Below, one piece after another: positions 49,477 through 63,064 of a stretch of DNA of 64,000 nt (positions are counted from its first letter, which is position 1; every line of letters starts with the position of its first letter). The position numbers were made by a program, and so were the translations under genes. Source of the stretch: Tetrahymena thermophila SB210. Taxonomy: Eukaryota; Ciliophora; Oligohymenophorea; Hymenostomatida; Tetrahymenidae. The stretch is taken from positions 372,001 through 436,000 of the forward strand of contig NW_002476355.1 in NCBI RefSeq assembly GCF_000189635.1. Direction: 5' to 3'. The notes under the pieces were generated by a model, which saw nothing but the letters and a program-made list of their open reading frames with translations, ran no database searches and had not been told where the DNA came from.

Positions 49477-52400
49477 ATGATATAACAAAGATAGCAATAT
49501 TACAAAACTCTTTAGGAAGTGATTAATAAATTTATCTTTTTAGTATTCAAATTTTTAATTTATATAAATAAAAGTTTCTAAGCTCCTCATAATATGATTG
49601 CACTTTCCTAAAAATTAATCTATAGTAAATTTTATACACTTAATTAGTTTGTTTTTAATTAAAATTTTAAATATATTTAATTCAAAAATTACTGTATTGC
49701 TAGTAAAGTATTTGATAATTAACTGTAATTTATTTTTTGATCAAATTATTATCAATTTTTTGAAATAAAGTACTCTAATTTTTATGGAAGTTAGAGGAAA
49801 TACATATGTACATTGATTCATTTTTGAAATAGATACTTTTCAAATTTAACTTTTAATTTTTTTTAATTATTATTTTTTTCAAGACAACCTTCATTAGATT
49901 AATAAGAAGGATCCAATTTAGGTGAAGGAATACAAAAATATACTAATCTTTAAAGAGCCGTGTTTAATTTATAGTAAGCTTAATAGTTTATTGAATTTAT
50001 TAGTTATCAAATATGTATTAAAAATAGATTTTTAATGTAAATAAGTAAGGAATTTACAATTTGTATGCATTTAAAAATATTTTTATTTGAATAATACCTT
50101 TAAAATAGATCATTTAACAATGGCCTTATTAATTAATTTATCAAATAAAATAAAATAGAGAAAGATATATTGGTGATGAAGGTATTTCACTTTTTGCTTC
50201 TGGATTAGCAACATGTGCTAGTATTTAAATATTAACTCTGAATTTAGTGTAAATTTTTTATTATTTATTTATTATTTATATTTTTTACAATCAATCAAAG
50301 CAGCTAAAATTATTTATTATTTTAAATTAATTTATTTTATAAAGAATTCATAAAAAATAATATTCCAATATTTTATAAAAGATACAATAACATTAGCAAT
50401 TTAGGTTCCACAAATTTAGGCTCTGCATTATCTAAATTGGTCAATCTTTCAAATCTTTTATTAATGTTAGAGTACAATTAGTTTAATAAAATAAATAATC
50501 CAATTAATTTTTAATAAAAATCATTCAAAATATGTAAAAGCTTAGTAATTTTTTTAATTAGAAAGAAATTACTTTGAATTTTTATTTAATCTTATAGAAT
50601 TAATCTTTCATTTAATTTTAATTTTACTATTAGTTAAAATGAAATCAGCGATTAAGGTATATCATGTTTAGCCCAAAGATTAGGAGAGTGTACAAATCTA
50701 TCAAATTTGAGATTGTATTTAATGTAAATCTATCTTTTTAATTTGTTCAATTGAAAAGAAATCATTTAAATAAATGTAATTATCATCTTCAAACCTAAAT
50801 TTACAAAATAAAGATACCTTTTTTATTATTTAAGCAATACATTATCTTTTTTATTTGTAAATTTTATTTAAAGGGATAATTAAATTGGGGATTAGGGTTT
50901 ATCGTGCTTAGGAAATAATTTAGCTAAATGCCAAAAGCTCACTATTTTGAAAGTTTTTTTATAGTAAATAAAAATTAGTTTAATTAAAAAATTTATTCTT
51001 TAACAATCAAATATTTAATAAATTAATTAATTAAATAAATAAATAAATAAAAGGTACAATAAAATTAGTTCTCATGGCATATCAAGCATGGTTTCAGGAT
51101 TAGCTAAACTTAATTAAATTTCAACTTTAAAACTTGATTTTAAGTAGATTAATTTAATATTTTAAAAATATTTTATGAATGATTGATTGATTACTCATTA
51201 TAAACAAAATAAAAAAATTAAATAAACAAATTTTTAAATTTATTTATGAGTTTTTTTTTCTGTTTTTATTTTTGAATAAAATCAAAAAATGTTTTATTTG
51301 TTCATGTAACTTTATCTATTATAAACTACATACAACTTAACTAAAATTAAAGTAGAGTGTTATTTGATGATTAAGGTTTACAAGATTTAGCCTAAGAATT
51401 ATCCAAATGCACTAACCTCTCTACTTTGAAGCTCTTATTTGGGTAAATATAATTTAATTGAAAACTTTGCTTGCTTAATTTAAGAAATTAATAAAATTAA
51501 TTTTGATTGAAAAAAGTCAAATTATAATTTTTTAACAGCTGTTTAATAAATTAATTGTAAAAAGTTGGGCTTAAATTCGTTGTAAAGGGGTATCATGCTT
51601 AATTGAAGGATTATCAAGATGCAATAAACTCAATTCTTTGACTCTAGGTTTAGAGTAAATTAAATTTATTATTCAATCTTAATAAAATAACAAAAGTAAT
51701 AATTTTAGAGTTAAATGATTTATTTAAAGTAAATTGTAGTTATATAAGTTTATTATTTTTTATCGATCACTTTTTAGTTTATTTGCGTTTGAACTGTTTA
51801 TTATTACTATTTTTAATTATTTTTAAATAAAATTTAAAAGATGCAATAAAATTGGGGATTAGGATACATCTAGCTTACTCTTTGGATTAATTTAGAACAT
51901 TAATCTTTAAGTCTTAGATTTAAATTTAGTGTATTTTTATATTCAAATTTTTTAAATTTTTTAGAATTGAAGGGTTTTTTATCATATTTATTCTCTTACT
52001 TATTTATTATAGTAAGATTCTTTACTTTTTTATGCTTAAAATATGTTGTGTTATTTATTTAAGATCTTTCTTTATTTTTCTAGTCACAATAAAATTGGTG
52101 ATGATAGAATATAATAGCTAAGTTCTGAATTAGCAAGTTGCGCTAATCTCTCAACTTTGATTCTTAATTTAAAGTTAATTTTGTTTATATTTTTATTAAA
52201 ATTAAAAAAAATTTTGTAAAATAATTTAATTATTGTTGCTTTTTAATGAGTTATTCTTTAATTTTAAATCTCTTAATTTTTAGTGGAAATGAAATTAGTA
52301 GCAAAGGAGTATCAGACTTAGGTATAGATTTATCTAGATGTAACAGTCTCTAATGCTTGAGTATCGAGTTATGGTAACTTAGTTTTTTTGGTTTATATTA

Positions 52401-53704
52401 CCAGGAAAAAAATTTCAATTTGTTAATTATTCTAAATCAATATTCAACTTTATTTTTTTATTATGGCTTATTTTTAAAATATTTTTTATTAATTTTCAAG
52501 AAATATTTATTTATTAAATTATATTTTTATTTATAGTGAAAATTTAATTAATGGATAGGGTTTATTGAATTTAGTAATTGGATTACAAAAATGTTCTCAA
52601 CTCTCAAACTTATCATTTGATTTTTCGTATTCTAATATTTTATTTTAATTTATCATTTTAGAAAACTTTCAAATTTTCTTTACATAATATTTAATACTCA
52701 ATCTATTCAAAATTATTTAAATTGATTGTATGACCACTTTCATTTTCTATTTTTAAATTTATTAAAAGATAAAATTAAATTAGTGATCTAAGTGGATAAG
52801 ATTTTGGTTAAGCTTTGGCATAGTGTAGAAATCTCTCAACTTTGAAGCTTACATTAGAGTAAAATTATCATTTATAAAAATATTATTTTATTGAAAAAAT
52901 CTATAAAATTTTTTGCAACTATTTCAAATACATTTTTTGCATTTTATTTTAAATGAGAAGTGAAATATTTGTTTGATTGTATTCAATTTTTATTTATTCT
53001 TTTAACTAAAATTTATAAATTATTTCAAAAGTAAAACTAATATTAGTCATCTCAGTGCATAAGAATTAGGATTTGGATTAGCAAAATGCTCTAAGCTCTC
53101 TTTTTTAACACTTTATTTATGGTAAATTTAATTTATTTATTTTTTATCATATATTTTTTTAAAAAATTTATTTAGATTTAATTAAAAAATAATTTCAAAC
53201 TAACATAGCTCTCTCTATCTATCTATTTTATTGATTAATTATTTAACAAAACAATTTATAAAACACTTTTAATTTTTTATATTTATTTATTTATTTTAAA
53301 GTAGCAATACAATTGGCGAATAAGGCTTCAAAGATTTAATTTCAAAATTAACAAAATCAACTAGCATTCTAATTTTGAAGCTTTTTTTATGGTAAATTTA
53401 TAATAGTTTTCAATATTCATTTTATAAAAAAAGTAAAAGTTTATAAACCATTATCTAAACAATAAATAAATTTGTGTTTTATCTATCTGATTTCTATTTT
53501 TTTAATTTTAATAAATATAATTTTTTTTTTAATAAAAGGGAATTATATATAAAAAAAGCTTATTTTTAAAAGTTAAACCTTTAAATCCATAAAATGAAAA
53601 GACTAGTTCAATTCAATCTTATTAATAGTTTTTCAAATTATTTTTAAACATAAGATAGTGATGAAGAAGATATTAAATTAGAAGAAAATGAAAGTGAATT
53701 TTGA
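49477..53704 (+). CDS. LRR protein C, 15 divergent LRR exons
   Basis: LRR protein of 535 residues, dispersed paralogue of LRR-A and LRR-B. Exons: 49477-49518, 49575-49624, 49884-49973, 50159-50248, 50382-50471, 50634-50723, 50874-50963, 51054-51143, 51353-51442, 51565-51654, 51841-51930, 52084-52173, 52284-52373, 52537-52626, 52769-52858, 53032-53121, 53302-53391, 53539-53704. Exon 1 reads MIQQRQQYYKTLQE; exon 2 gives FLSSS and ends LKINL. All fifteen LRR exons are exactly 90 nt, phase 2, but protein text has diverged strongly (for example SGNEISSKGVSDLGIDLSRC, SEINGQG-like variants, GDNQIGDQGLSCLGNNLAKC). Introns have lost visible similarity to each other. No TGA arises inside exons or across junctions. 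The last exon adds a basic then acidic tail (RLVQFNLINS, DSDEEDIKLEENESEF). No signal peptide. It sits between kinase-TPR and NACHT genes, all on the plus strand. Confidence 0.83.
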
Positions 53705-54331
53705 ATTTATCTTTTATGATTTATAAATTACTTGTGTAATAAATAAATAAATAACTATGATGTTTTTTTATACTGAGTTAGTTAATTCATGTGTAAATAT
53801 ATTTATATATACCTTATCTTAGATTTATTTTTTAATTTTAATTTGAATTTAATAAGAGTATATAAAAAGTACTTTAAATCAAAAAGTTAAAATTTTTTTA
53901 AATATTGTTAAAATAATTTATTTATGAACTAAATTTAATGAAATGAATAAAATTTTTAATAAAAATTTAATTATGAACTAAATAAATTTAATTAAAAGAA
54001 TAAAATTATTTTTAATTTTTTATTTGAATTATTATATTATTTTTTTTAATAAAAAATTAAAATGCTTAGTAAATGACTTAATCGAGTAAAACAGTGCTTT
54101 TGAGCAAATTAGATGATCAAATTATAATAATAACTAAATCAGATTAAATTTTAAGAAAATATTCTTATTACAAATAATTAAAAAATATATGCATCATTTA
54201 TAAAAAACTAATTAAATTTAAAAATTAGTAAGAATATTTAATAACAAACAAATATTATAAAAATATAATTAGAATATAAATAATCTAAAGAAAAAAGGAG
54301 ATTAGCTTAAATTAAAGTTTATTTATAATTA
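53705..54331. other. Spacer before the NACHT gene, possible extra 5' exon
   Basis: AT-rich. A somewhat less biased frame begins at ATG 54073 (MTQSSKTVLLSKLDDQ) and could splice from 54227 into the NACHT frame in phase. Separately, the NACHT frame is open back to ATG 54113, after an in-frame TGA. Neither extension has enough support to choose. Confidence 0.4.
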
Positions 54332-57300
54332 ATGAATAACAAAGAAGTAAAAATTCAAAAAGATTCACAAATATAAAAATAAATATGCTAATAGAACTTT
54401 GCAACTAAACAGGAGAAAAGTTTTTTAAAATCTGAAATGTATGAAAAAAGAATAAGCATGTTCGATTATGATGAAAATAAGGTAATTTAAAAAGAGGAAT
54501 TCTCAAATCCTTTGAAATAAATACCTTATTTAGAAAATGCTATACCATGCTTACAAGAAAATTTTTTAAAAAGTTCTTAAAAAGAGTTATAATCCCTTTA
54601 TTTTAGCTTGGAAGATGCTATATTTGATGACAATTCTCATCATAAGTCAGGATATCTTGACTAGTTTAGAACTCAAAATTAATATTATACAGTTGATGAT
54701 ATTTTTTGTATGCTTGAGCAAAGTTATTAATGCAAGATACTCATACAAGGCTAAGCAGGAGCTGGTAAAACAACACTAATATAATACATTGCGCATTAAT
54801 GGAGCCAAAAAAATATACTTAGTGACAGGTTTAGTGAAATTTATTTCATATCCCTTAAAACTCTTTTGAATTAAACATGGGCTGAACAGTATATAATTGA
54901 TTAAAAATATTCTAAGGAGTTTTAAATAAATCCTCTCAAATTTCTTATCCATACAAATGTTTCTTTAATGATTAATAATTAAGGTCAATAGAAATAAATA
55001 CAACCTGAAGATATCAAGCTGTACAATGATAAAATTTTACTTTTGATAGATGGTTTTAATGAGATTACTTCTGTTTAAGAAGATCATATAGTTTGCTTGA
55101 TTTTGAAGTAAATATTTGATTAACAGAATATCATTTTGACTTCAAGGACCAACACACTTTCAATTTACTGGAAAAATAAATTTGATATAATTTTAGAGAA
55201 TATCGGTTTTAATAAGCTTTAAATACATTAATACATTGAAAACCACATAGATTAATAAATACTTTAAGCTTAACTATACAAAATAATCATAGAAAATAAA
55301 CAATTGTACAAAATATCTTAGATACCTGCTAACTTGGCAATGCTTTGCTAAATAGTCTCTTTAATTAAAGATAATTTATAATCTTTAAAAATAGATGGAT
55401 TATATTAGCTCTATAGACTATTTTTCCAAATGTTATTTGAAAAATTAGATTAATGTTTAAAAAATTAATCATAAAATGAATAAAAGCTATCTCAAATCGA
55501 TTTAATTCGGCAGTTGGCGTATTCATGCTAAACAGAATAAATTTTAGAAATTGAAAGTCAAATTGATAAAGATGACGCAATTACAATAAATCATAATGAA
55601 AATGAGCAAAATGAGAGTTATTTAATTAAAAATTTAGATCAATTTGTTAATTTTGGATTAATTAAATAAGTCTTTTATGATAAAAAAGTATATCGCTTTA
55701 CTCATTTGCTGTTTTAAGAATTTTTAGCGGCTGAATATCTTGTAGAAAAACTCTAGAGTGGAAATAAGTAAAAAAAAAAAAATGTTATTAGTTATATTTC
55801 TCAGCACAGAAATGAAGAGAGAATGCGGCAAGTTCTAAAATTTATGAGTTAAATTATTATAAATCTGGGAAATTAATCAATTTTAGACGAATTTTGGTAT
55901 TCAATGAGTTGCAATATAGAAGGAATGCTTGAGTTCGATATTATCTAAAAAGTTAAGCTGTTGATGCAATTGATTGGAAATATAAATAACTCATCAGAAA
56001 ACGAAATTAGAATTATCGATAGTACGATTCCTAACATAAACTAAATTAAAATTTTTATTGATTTGATTGTTTTATTCAACTTGAATGAATTCAAATATGA
56101 ACTAATGCATTCAGGTTATAAAAGCCAAATAATATCTTCGAAAATATAGTCTCTGCTTGAGGGATTTGATAACACCTCAGATTTGTTAAGAGAAATTAAA
56201 ATTTAGATAATAAATTATAATTTTGCAATAGACGTTGATTCTGTCGAAAGATATTATAATAGTTAAAAAGATATTTAATGCTGTATAAATTTTAATTAAA
56301 AAAGTTAATCAAAAAAGGATTAAAAAATATAAAATTAGAATGACTAATAAGAAGAATAATTCAAGTGTATTCAACAAGTTGATTAATTTTTAAAGGTTAA
56401 TTAATCACATGAAGCATAGAATGATAAGTTTGTCTAAGAAATGATAAATAAGTCATTAGGCTTAAATATGGCTAATTTTTATTCCTATATTGATCAGAAT
56501 ATTTTAGAGTAAAGTATCTTAGATATACTAAACAAAAAGGAGACAGAGACTTATACAAAAAGTATTGCATTAAAAATAATTATAAAATAATTACAAAATT
56601 AGTTTGATTTTAACAATAAATATTATTAAAAAATATTTGATTGGATTATTGAAACAGAAATAAGTTATTAAAGTAATTTACAAAAAATTACTAAATCTAA
56701 AAGAAACTCTGATGAATTTAAGAATACTCAAGACAGAAATGTTGAATCAGAAGATATGAATTAGCAAGCAGACTGCTTTTATTGCTAAAATTATGAATTA
56801 ATTATGAGATAAAATGAAGAAGTTTTACATGAATAAATGATTTTAATTCTTAAATATTTAAATAGCTTCAATTTAAGTAGCTTCTATCAATGCTTGAATA
56901 GCATGACAAAGTATTTGCTTCATTACTAAAAAAATTTACTTCCTTTAGCCTTTGAGATAATTATTTAAGCAAGGTAACTTAACAGTCAAAATTATATCCA
57001 CATAAAACAAGGCTAGGCAACTCTGCATGAACTGGTAAAAATAGTTGCTAATCACGTATTAGATTTTCCAAATTTTTTGCAAATTTGGAGAACTTTTACA
57101 GATGAAATGAAGAATATCCTTTTAGATAATTTGGAATGCAGTCAATGTCTAAAAAAAGAAGCTAAAGAATACCCAAATTATATAAACTTAATTATTTAGT
57201 ATGCAAACAATTAAACCCATAGAGATTAGTTAATTTATAAGTTTTACAAATTAAATTGCCAAACAATTAAAACACCATTCCTAATGGAACTACTGACAAA

Positions 57301-60300
57301 TATTTCTGACTAATAATTAAAAGAACAAATCCTCATCGCTTAGACAGATATTTTAATTAAAAAATAATAATAACAATTTAACTGCGAGCTATTTACCGAT
57401 ATAATCTAATTGATTAAATAATATGGAAACCATCAGGTTTAAATTCAACATCTTGAATAGCTAATAACATATTATTTTAGCTTATTAAATGTCTTTCCTA
57501 GGTATTTTTAAAGCGATATTATAAAATAAATTTAAAAAATACCTTCGATAGAAGAAATCAAACATAATTTATTATTTTCTTTTATTCAATTTATGAAAAA
57601 TCATACAAATTTAGAATATCAAAAAACTGATTAGACAGATGTTTATTAAATACTAGAAAATAACGCTGAAAACTTAATAAGCTATTTAGACTCTCTCTTT
57701 CACTAAGATGGAAGGTTCCATTACTTTTCTCTAGATCTCTTTATATAAATTCTTTTAATATAAAATTCTAAAAACTTAGTCAATTCTTTGAAATTTCTCC
57801 TGAAAAATTTTTTCTCATACTATTTTGATTAAGAATAAAAAATAATTTAAAATCGTCACGATGAAATATTCTAGATAATTAGTAGCATTTCGTTACCTTA
57901 TTCTCTTTTGATCCAAACCATAGATTTCTTCATACCTCTTTTCAAAATAGATAAATACTTTGAATTTTAGAAGCGCTTTGTTTTAAATTCTTCCTTTGAA
58001 GACTAACAAAATTCATGTCAAATACTTGAAAACTTGATCATTAAAAAATATCAAAGTGAAAAAGAAACACTTAGTGATTCAATAAAAGAATAATTAATCG
58101 ATGATATTGTTTTAATAAAGTTAAAGAAAGATCAAATAACTTATCTTAAGAATAAAATATTTTCTTTTATTGATGGGGAAATAAAAAACCTATGTTAAAA
58201 TTAGCTTTCTAACGATTAAATAACCAAGAATGTTCATGTAATTATAAATTATATTAGCATATTTTAAAGGTCAAAAGTGAGTTAATTTGATCCTCAATAA
58301 ATAATATTGCTCTTTAATCATTTACTTGATTTGCCTTTTAATTTGAAGTTATTTGATTTAATTTTCAACTATATTGATGAAATTATTTAAAACATTGAAG
58401 ATGTTTCACTTAAGATTTACATATCAAATGAATTATTTTAGCATCTTTATAAAGTAGACCCTCAAACTTTATAAAAATTGAGTATTTTGTAGTATAGCAA
58501 ATTAAGATATGCTGATTGTCAATGCTTTTAATAGGAAATCATATAAAAATGTGCAAGTGATATAGGAAAATGGAGCTCTTTACAAAATAGATAATTTTAA
58601 TACTCATTAATGGATTTGATAAAAGCTTCCAATAAAATTTAAAACTTATTTATCAAAAATAATATTTAAAAAAAGATAATCAACTCAATTAAAACTGAAG
58701 AAAAAAATTTTTTACTACAGAATGTTCAATCTGATCCCACATTTTGTGTTTAACTAAAGATGAAAATATATTCTGAATTAGCTAAAATGAGTTAAATATT
58801 TTCAAATATGCAACAATAAGCGTCTGATTTGTGCAAAGATTTATAAGGATTAATAAAAGATATTATGAATAAATCTAAATAAGATGTAAATATATTTATT
58901 AAGATAGAAACTGATTACATATATTCTTTGCTTATAAGCTGCCACAGCCAATAAACATTTTAACTCATTGCTGAGCACCTAGTATCATCAATCGATCTTA
59001 TTAGCAAAAATGAAAAATTAAAAAGTAAAATCATCGAAAAATGCAACCTTTAAATTGACTGCATAAATAATAAAATGTTTCAAGAAATGATAATAAAATA
59101 AACAGTGGAATTATTAATAAATGTTGTCAATTAAAATGAATGTAAATTTGAAAAGATTAAATTTCATATTGCAGAGATTATAATTCTAATTAAAAAACAT
59201 CAACATTTTTAAAGTATTCCTTCATTAATAATTTAATTCATAAACTGTCTCTTAAAACATTAAGATTAGGAAGCAATTTAATATATTATTTCTGTTTAAG
59301 ACTTTTGTCTGCTATAACTAATACCAGAAAACGAAGCGTTAGAAATTAGAGAAAATGTTTAAAAACTATTTCAGAGTATTTTGAAAGAAGTAATATAAAA
59401 AGAGTGGAGAATTCAAATTGAATATCACAAGTAAATGTGCTCTCTTCAAATTCCTTTTTTATCATAAATTTCATTTGATTTGCTTGTTCTAAAAACAGAA
59501 CTGGATTATAAATACCGTTTAAAAGCATTTCAATGGATTGTAAGTAGAAATAATAACATAAAATATTATTTTGACTAGGTTTTAACAGAAACATCAGCTG
59601 AATTTATATTCAAATTTTTTGACCATTTTTATGAATATGTAAGTGAAACAAACAAGGTTTTTGTTTTGATAGAACTAATTGAAAAGTATTAAAGTCACTT
59701 TACTAATCAGCAAAGCTTAATTTCTTAATTTAACACATAGCTTAAAAAAATGAAATACTAGAATAAATTTTACAGATTTAAGTTAAATTTAAAAGATCTT
59801 GAAATTCAAGGCTAAAATTTTGTGAGTCAATTAAAAAGCTTATTAAATGAAGAGTTTTCCACATAAAAACAGATAGAAATAGGATTGATACTAATTTAGT
59901 ACCTGAAATAAGATCACATTGATTTAGTAAAGGAATGCAAAGTACTCTTAAAAAATATAGCCTTGCATTTAAATGAAGCATAAAAAAGTTGGATTCTTCA
60001 AAATTTTAATTATCTTTAACACCTTTCAAGCTACTCAAAACATTTTATTAGTCTAATTACTCCTGTGCTATTATCAAAAGAAGATTTTCATTCCAATTAA
60101 AATGATATCCTTTATGAACCAATTGTTAAAGATTTCTAAGGATTATCAAAAATCCTCTGCAACAGTGAAAATTACTACTTAGATAATAAAGGAAACATAT
60201 TTATTGATAATATTAAATTTAAAATTAACAATTTTTATGTATAAAAGTTAAAAATAGATAGAAAAATTTTAAAGATTTTAAGCTAGAAAAAAAATTTTTT

Positions 60301-61801
60301 TACTTAACAATACATTAACTACACTCCACTTTTTTAGAATATGAGTTAGCTTTAGAAATCATCTCTAGACAAACAAAAATATTCAATTATTGCCAATAAG
60401 AGAATTTTAGAAATTTAAAATAAGGAATAAATTATGATTGATTCACATTGGAATTTAGTAGAGCTTGTTGATTATTATGGAGATACTATTTGCTTCTTTG
60501 AAAAAAGAGATGCCTTTGGTAAAAGAATAATTATCAAAATAAATTAAGAAACTGAAGAAAATATGATAAAATTTGATGTTATCTTCAATAATTTCAAATA
60601 AAGAATATTTGGAGATTAAGAAAAATCTATGCTTTACATAGGTAGTATATATACTAATCCATTCAATTAAAATGACTTAAGAAGAATTTAGTTAAATAAA
60701 ACACAAATAAAATAGAGAGATGTTGCCGACTTCAAGCATGTAAATTGTGCAATCTGCTCATAAGTTAGTTTATAAGAAAACAAGTCAAAGACATATCAAT
60801 TTGATGGATATTTAATAATAAAACCTTTATATTTGATTAAAAGTACTCAAATAAAGTTGTGTAATTGCCTAGTTAATTGGGATGATATCCAAAATAATAA
60901 TACAACTTAAAATTGTTATTAATAGTTTTAATTCTTTAAGAGAATATATGCTTATCACAACTCTTTCGAAATATATTAATAGATAACCACTAATTAGGAA
61001 ACTAGTCATTCTGCTATTAAAAGTATTTTATTTTATTAACAAACAGAGTCTCAGAAATAGTATGAATAGCTTCTAATTGATAATGTCCAATTACATTTTC
61101 CAAATGATGAAAAAATGCAATCATCATTCGTTTAGTATTTTAGAGGATTTGTTAAAACTTTTACTACTAGCTATCTCTAAGCTGTAAGAATTGCTAATAA
61201 GAATATTTAGATCGATAACAACATTGATGATATTTCAATAATTTTGATAGTTATCTCAATTACTCCTTTAGTTCTTCATGAAAACCTTAAAAAATATTAA
61301 ACAATAAATGGACTTTTAAGCGATGAATAAATTATTCAAAATTCATAAAATTTTACGAAATTTCTTTCTGATAGTCTATATTTAAGTTCAAGAGCATGCA
61401 GATTAGCTTTATCAATAATCCTAAAATATTAAAATTAGCTATTTACAAATGAACCTATTGGTATATTCAAGAAAAATTTAGATAGTAATAACATAAAAAA
61501 ACATTAATCAAGCAACTCCAAATAGTAACCAGCAATAAAACTAAAAGAAAAAATATATAAAATAATATCATCAATAGATTAATGTGATATTAAAATAGAT
61601 ACTTAACTTATAAATACTTTGTTTAGAGGAGAAAAGGAAATTTTAGGAAGTAATCATGCTTGTTAATTCATTTAGTTAATGCTCAAAAATTAATATGAAA
61701 ATAACAATTACTTGAAAATGATGTAAATTTTAGATATTGAATTCTTAGGTTAGAATTTAAATAAACTCAATTAATCACTCTTCAAAAACAGATTGTTTTG
61801 A
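54332..61801 (+). CDS. Giant NACHT-type STAND NTPase, about 2489 residues
   Basis: One uninterrupted exon under the ciliate code, starting MNNKEVKIQKDSQIQKQICQ and ending SLFKNRLF then TGA. The NTPase domain shows a Walker A loop GQAGAGKTTLIQY (about residues 140-152), Walker B LLLIDGFNEI (Asp about 240), sensor-like IILTSRT, and the NACHT winged-helix signature FTHLLFQEFLAAEYL (about 455). NACHT proteins are STAND ATPases that switch between closed and oligomeric states, often as intracellular sensors. About 1500 residues of helical, Leu/Ile/Gln-rich text follow with no repeat I can name. Near 2137-2200 there is a Cys cluster (NCAICSQ ... LCNCLVNW ... NC), possibly metal-binding. No LRR, WD40 or TPR sensor domain is obvious in the protein itself, while a separate LRR gene ends 628 bp upstream. 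Start codon uncertain (see spacer entry). Confidence 0.87.
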
Positions 61802-63064
61802 AGATTGTTTGCTTTTTTTTATATGAAATAAAAAAATTATTTTTAATTAAAATTGCATTTATATATATATTAGATGCTTAATAAATTTTTGAAAAATGTC
61901 TGTCTGTATTCTTTATAGTTTCAACTACTTACTGTAATAAAATATATCAAAAAACAAATTCTATTTTTATTATAAAATATCTTAATTTATAAATCAAAAT
62001 AATATCATATGAATCTATTAGAATGTAATTATAGCATGTTCCCTTTGGAGATTTATTTAGTTTTTTTATATATTCTCATATTTAGTATAGCTAGATTGAA
62101 TTATCTTTTAATTAACTATAATATTTCTTTAACTAATTGATTTCATTTGTTTCATCGTTTCATTTAAGTAAGGATAGTTTTTTTAAAGCTACTGTTACCG
62201 TAAACTTTTAAACCTCTAGACTCGTAATTGTATTTCGAGGAAACCAAACAAGGTTTCAGAAATTTTTAATTATGTTCTATTTATAATTAAAAACTGACTT
62301 TCAAATTCGACTTAAAACTTGGTAATTATACTTAATTTAAATGAAAAACTATTTATTTCTTGTTAAAAATAAAACAATTTAAAAGTAATAAAAAAAAATT
62401 GAAATAATCAAAAATCAAACATTTAATCTTGAATTTATTTTTTTTATGAATTAAAAAATTTTTAATTATTTTCTTCTATACTGTTTATCTGCTTTATTTT
62501 AATTCCTTGTTAATAATATATGTCTGACTTTCGAGAAATCACTAAATTTAAGCGTTTAATTTACAAAAATATCTATTTGGCATGAAACGGACACCAAAAT
62601 AGTAAGAATATGTAAAAAATTAAAATATTTTAAATAAAAATATTTAATAAGATTTAAGAAAATAATAATAATATATTTTTGTTTATGTAATTAAAGTGAA
62701 TACCGTAGAATTTTTTATAAAAAATAATAAAATATTTTTAAATAATAAACAAATATGTTACTAAAAATATTAAAATTTCACATTTCGATTTAGGAAATCC
62801 GAATATCTGATATCCAAAAAAAATTATGATATAATTTTTTAACTATCAAAAAAGGAATAAAGAGATTTAATAATTTTATATTAACTATGAATAGAAAAAT
62901 AAAATATTTAAATTATAATGCTTTACTTTGAAAATAAATAGAATATAAAATTAGAAAAATGTTTGACAAGTTGAAAAAAACTCTTTATTTATTTAATGAA
63001 TATTTTTTAATTAAAATATGTTGTTATTTATTTAAAATACATAAATAAATATATATTAAATTTT
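61802..63064. other. Intergenic, convergent with the last gene
   Basis: AT-rich region between two converging stop codons. A GC-richer patch near 62190-62265 has no recognisable frame or RNA fold that I can support. Confidence 0.5.

Noticed and set aside
54073-54227. Upstream exon for the NACHT gene (MTQSSKTVLLSKLDD)
   Set aside because: It can be spliced in phase but only with an arbitrary acceptor; kept as a possibility in the spacer entry, not as a called exon.
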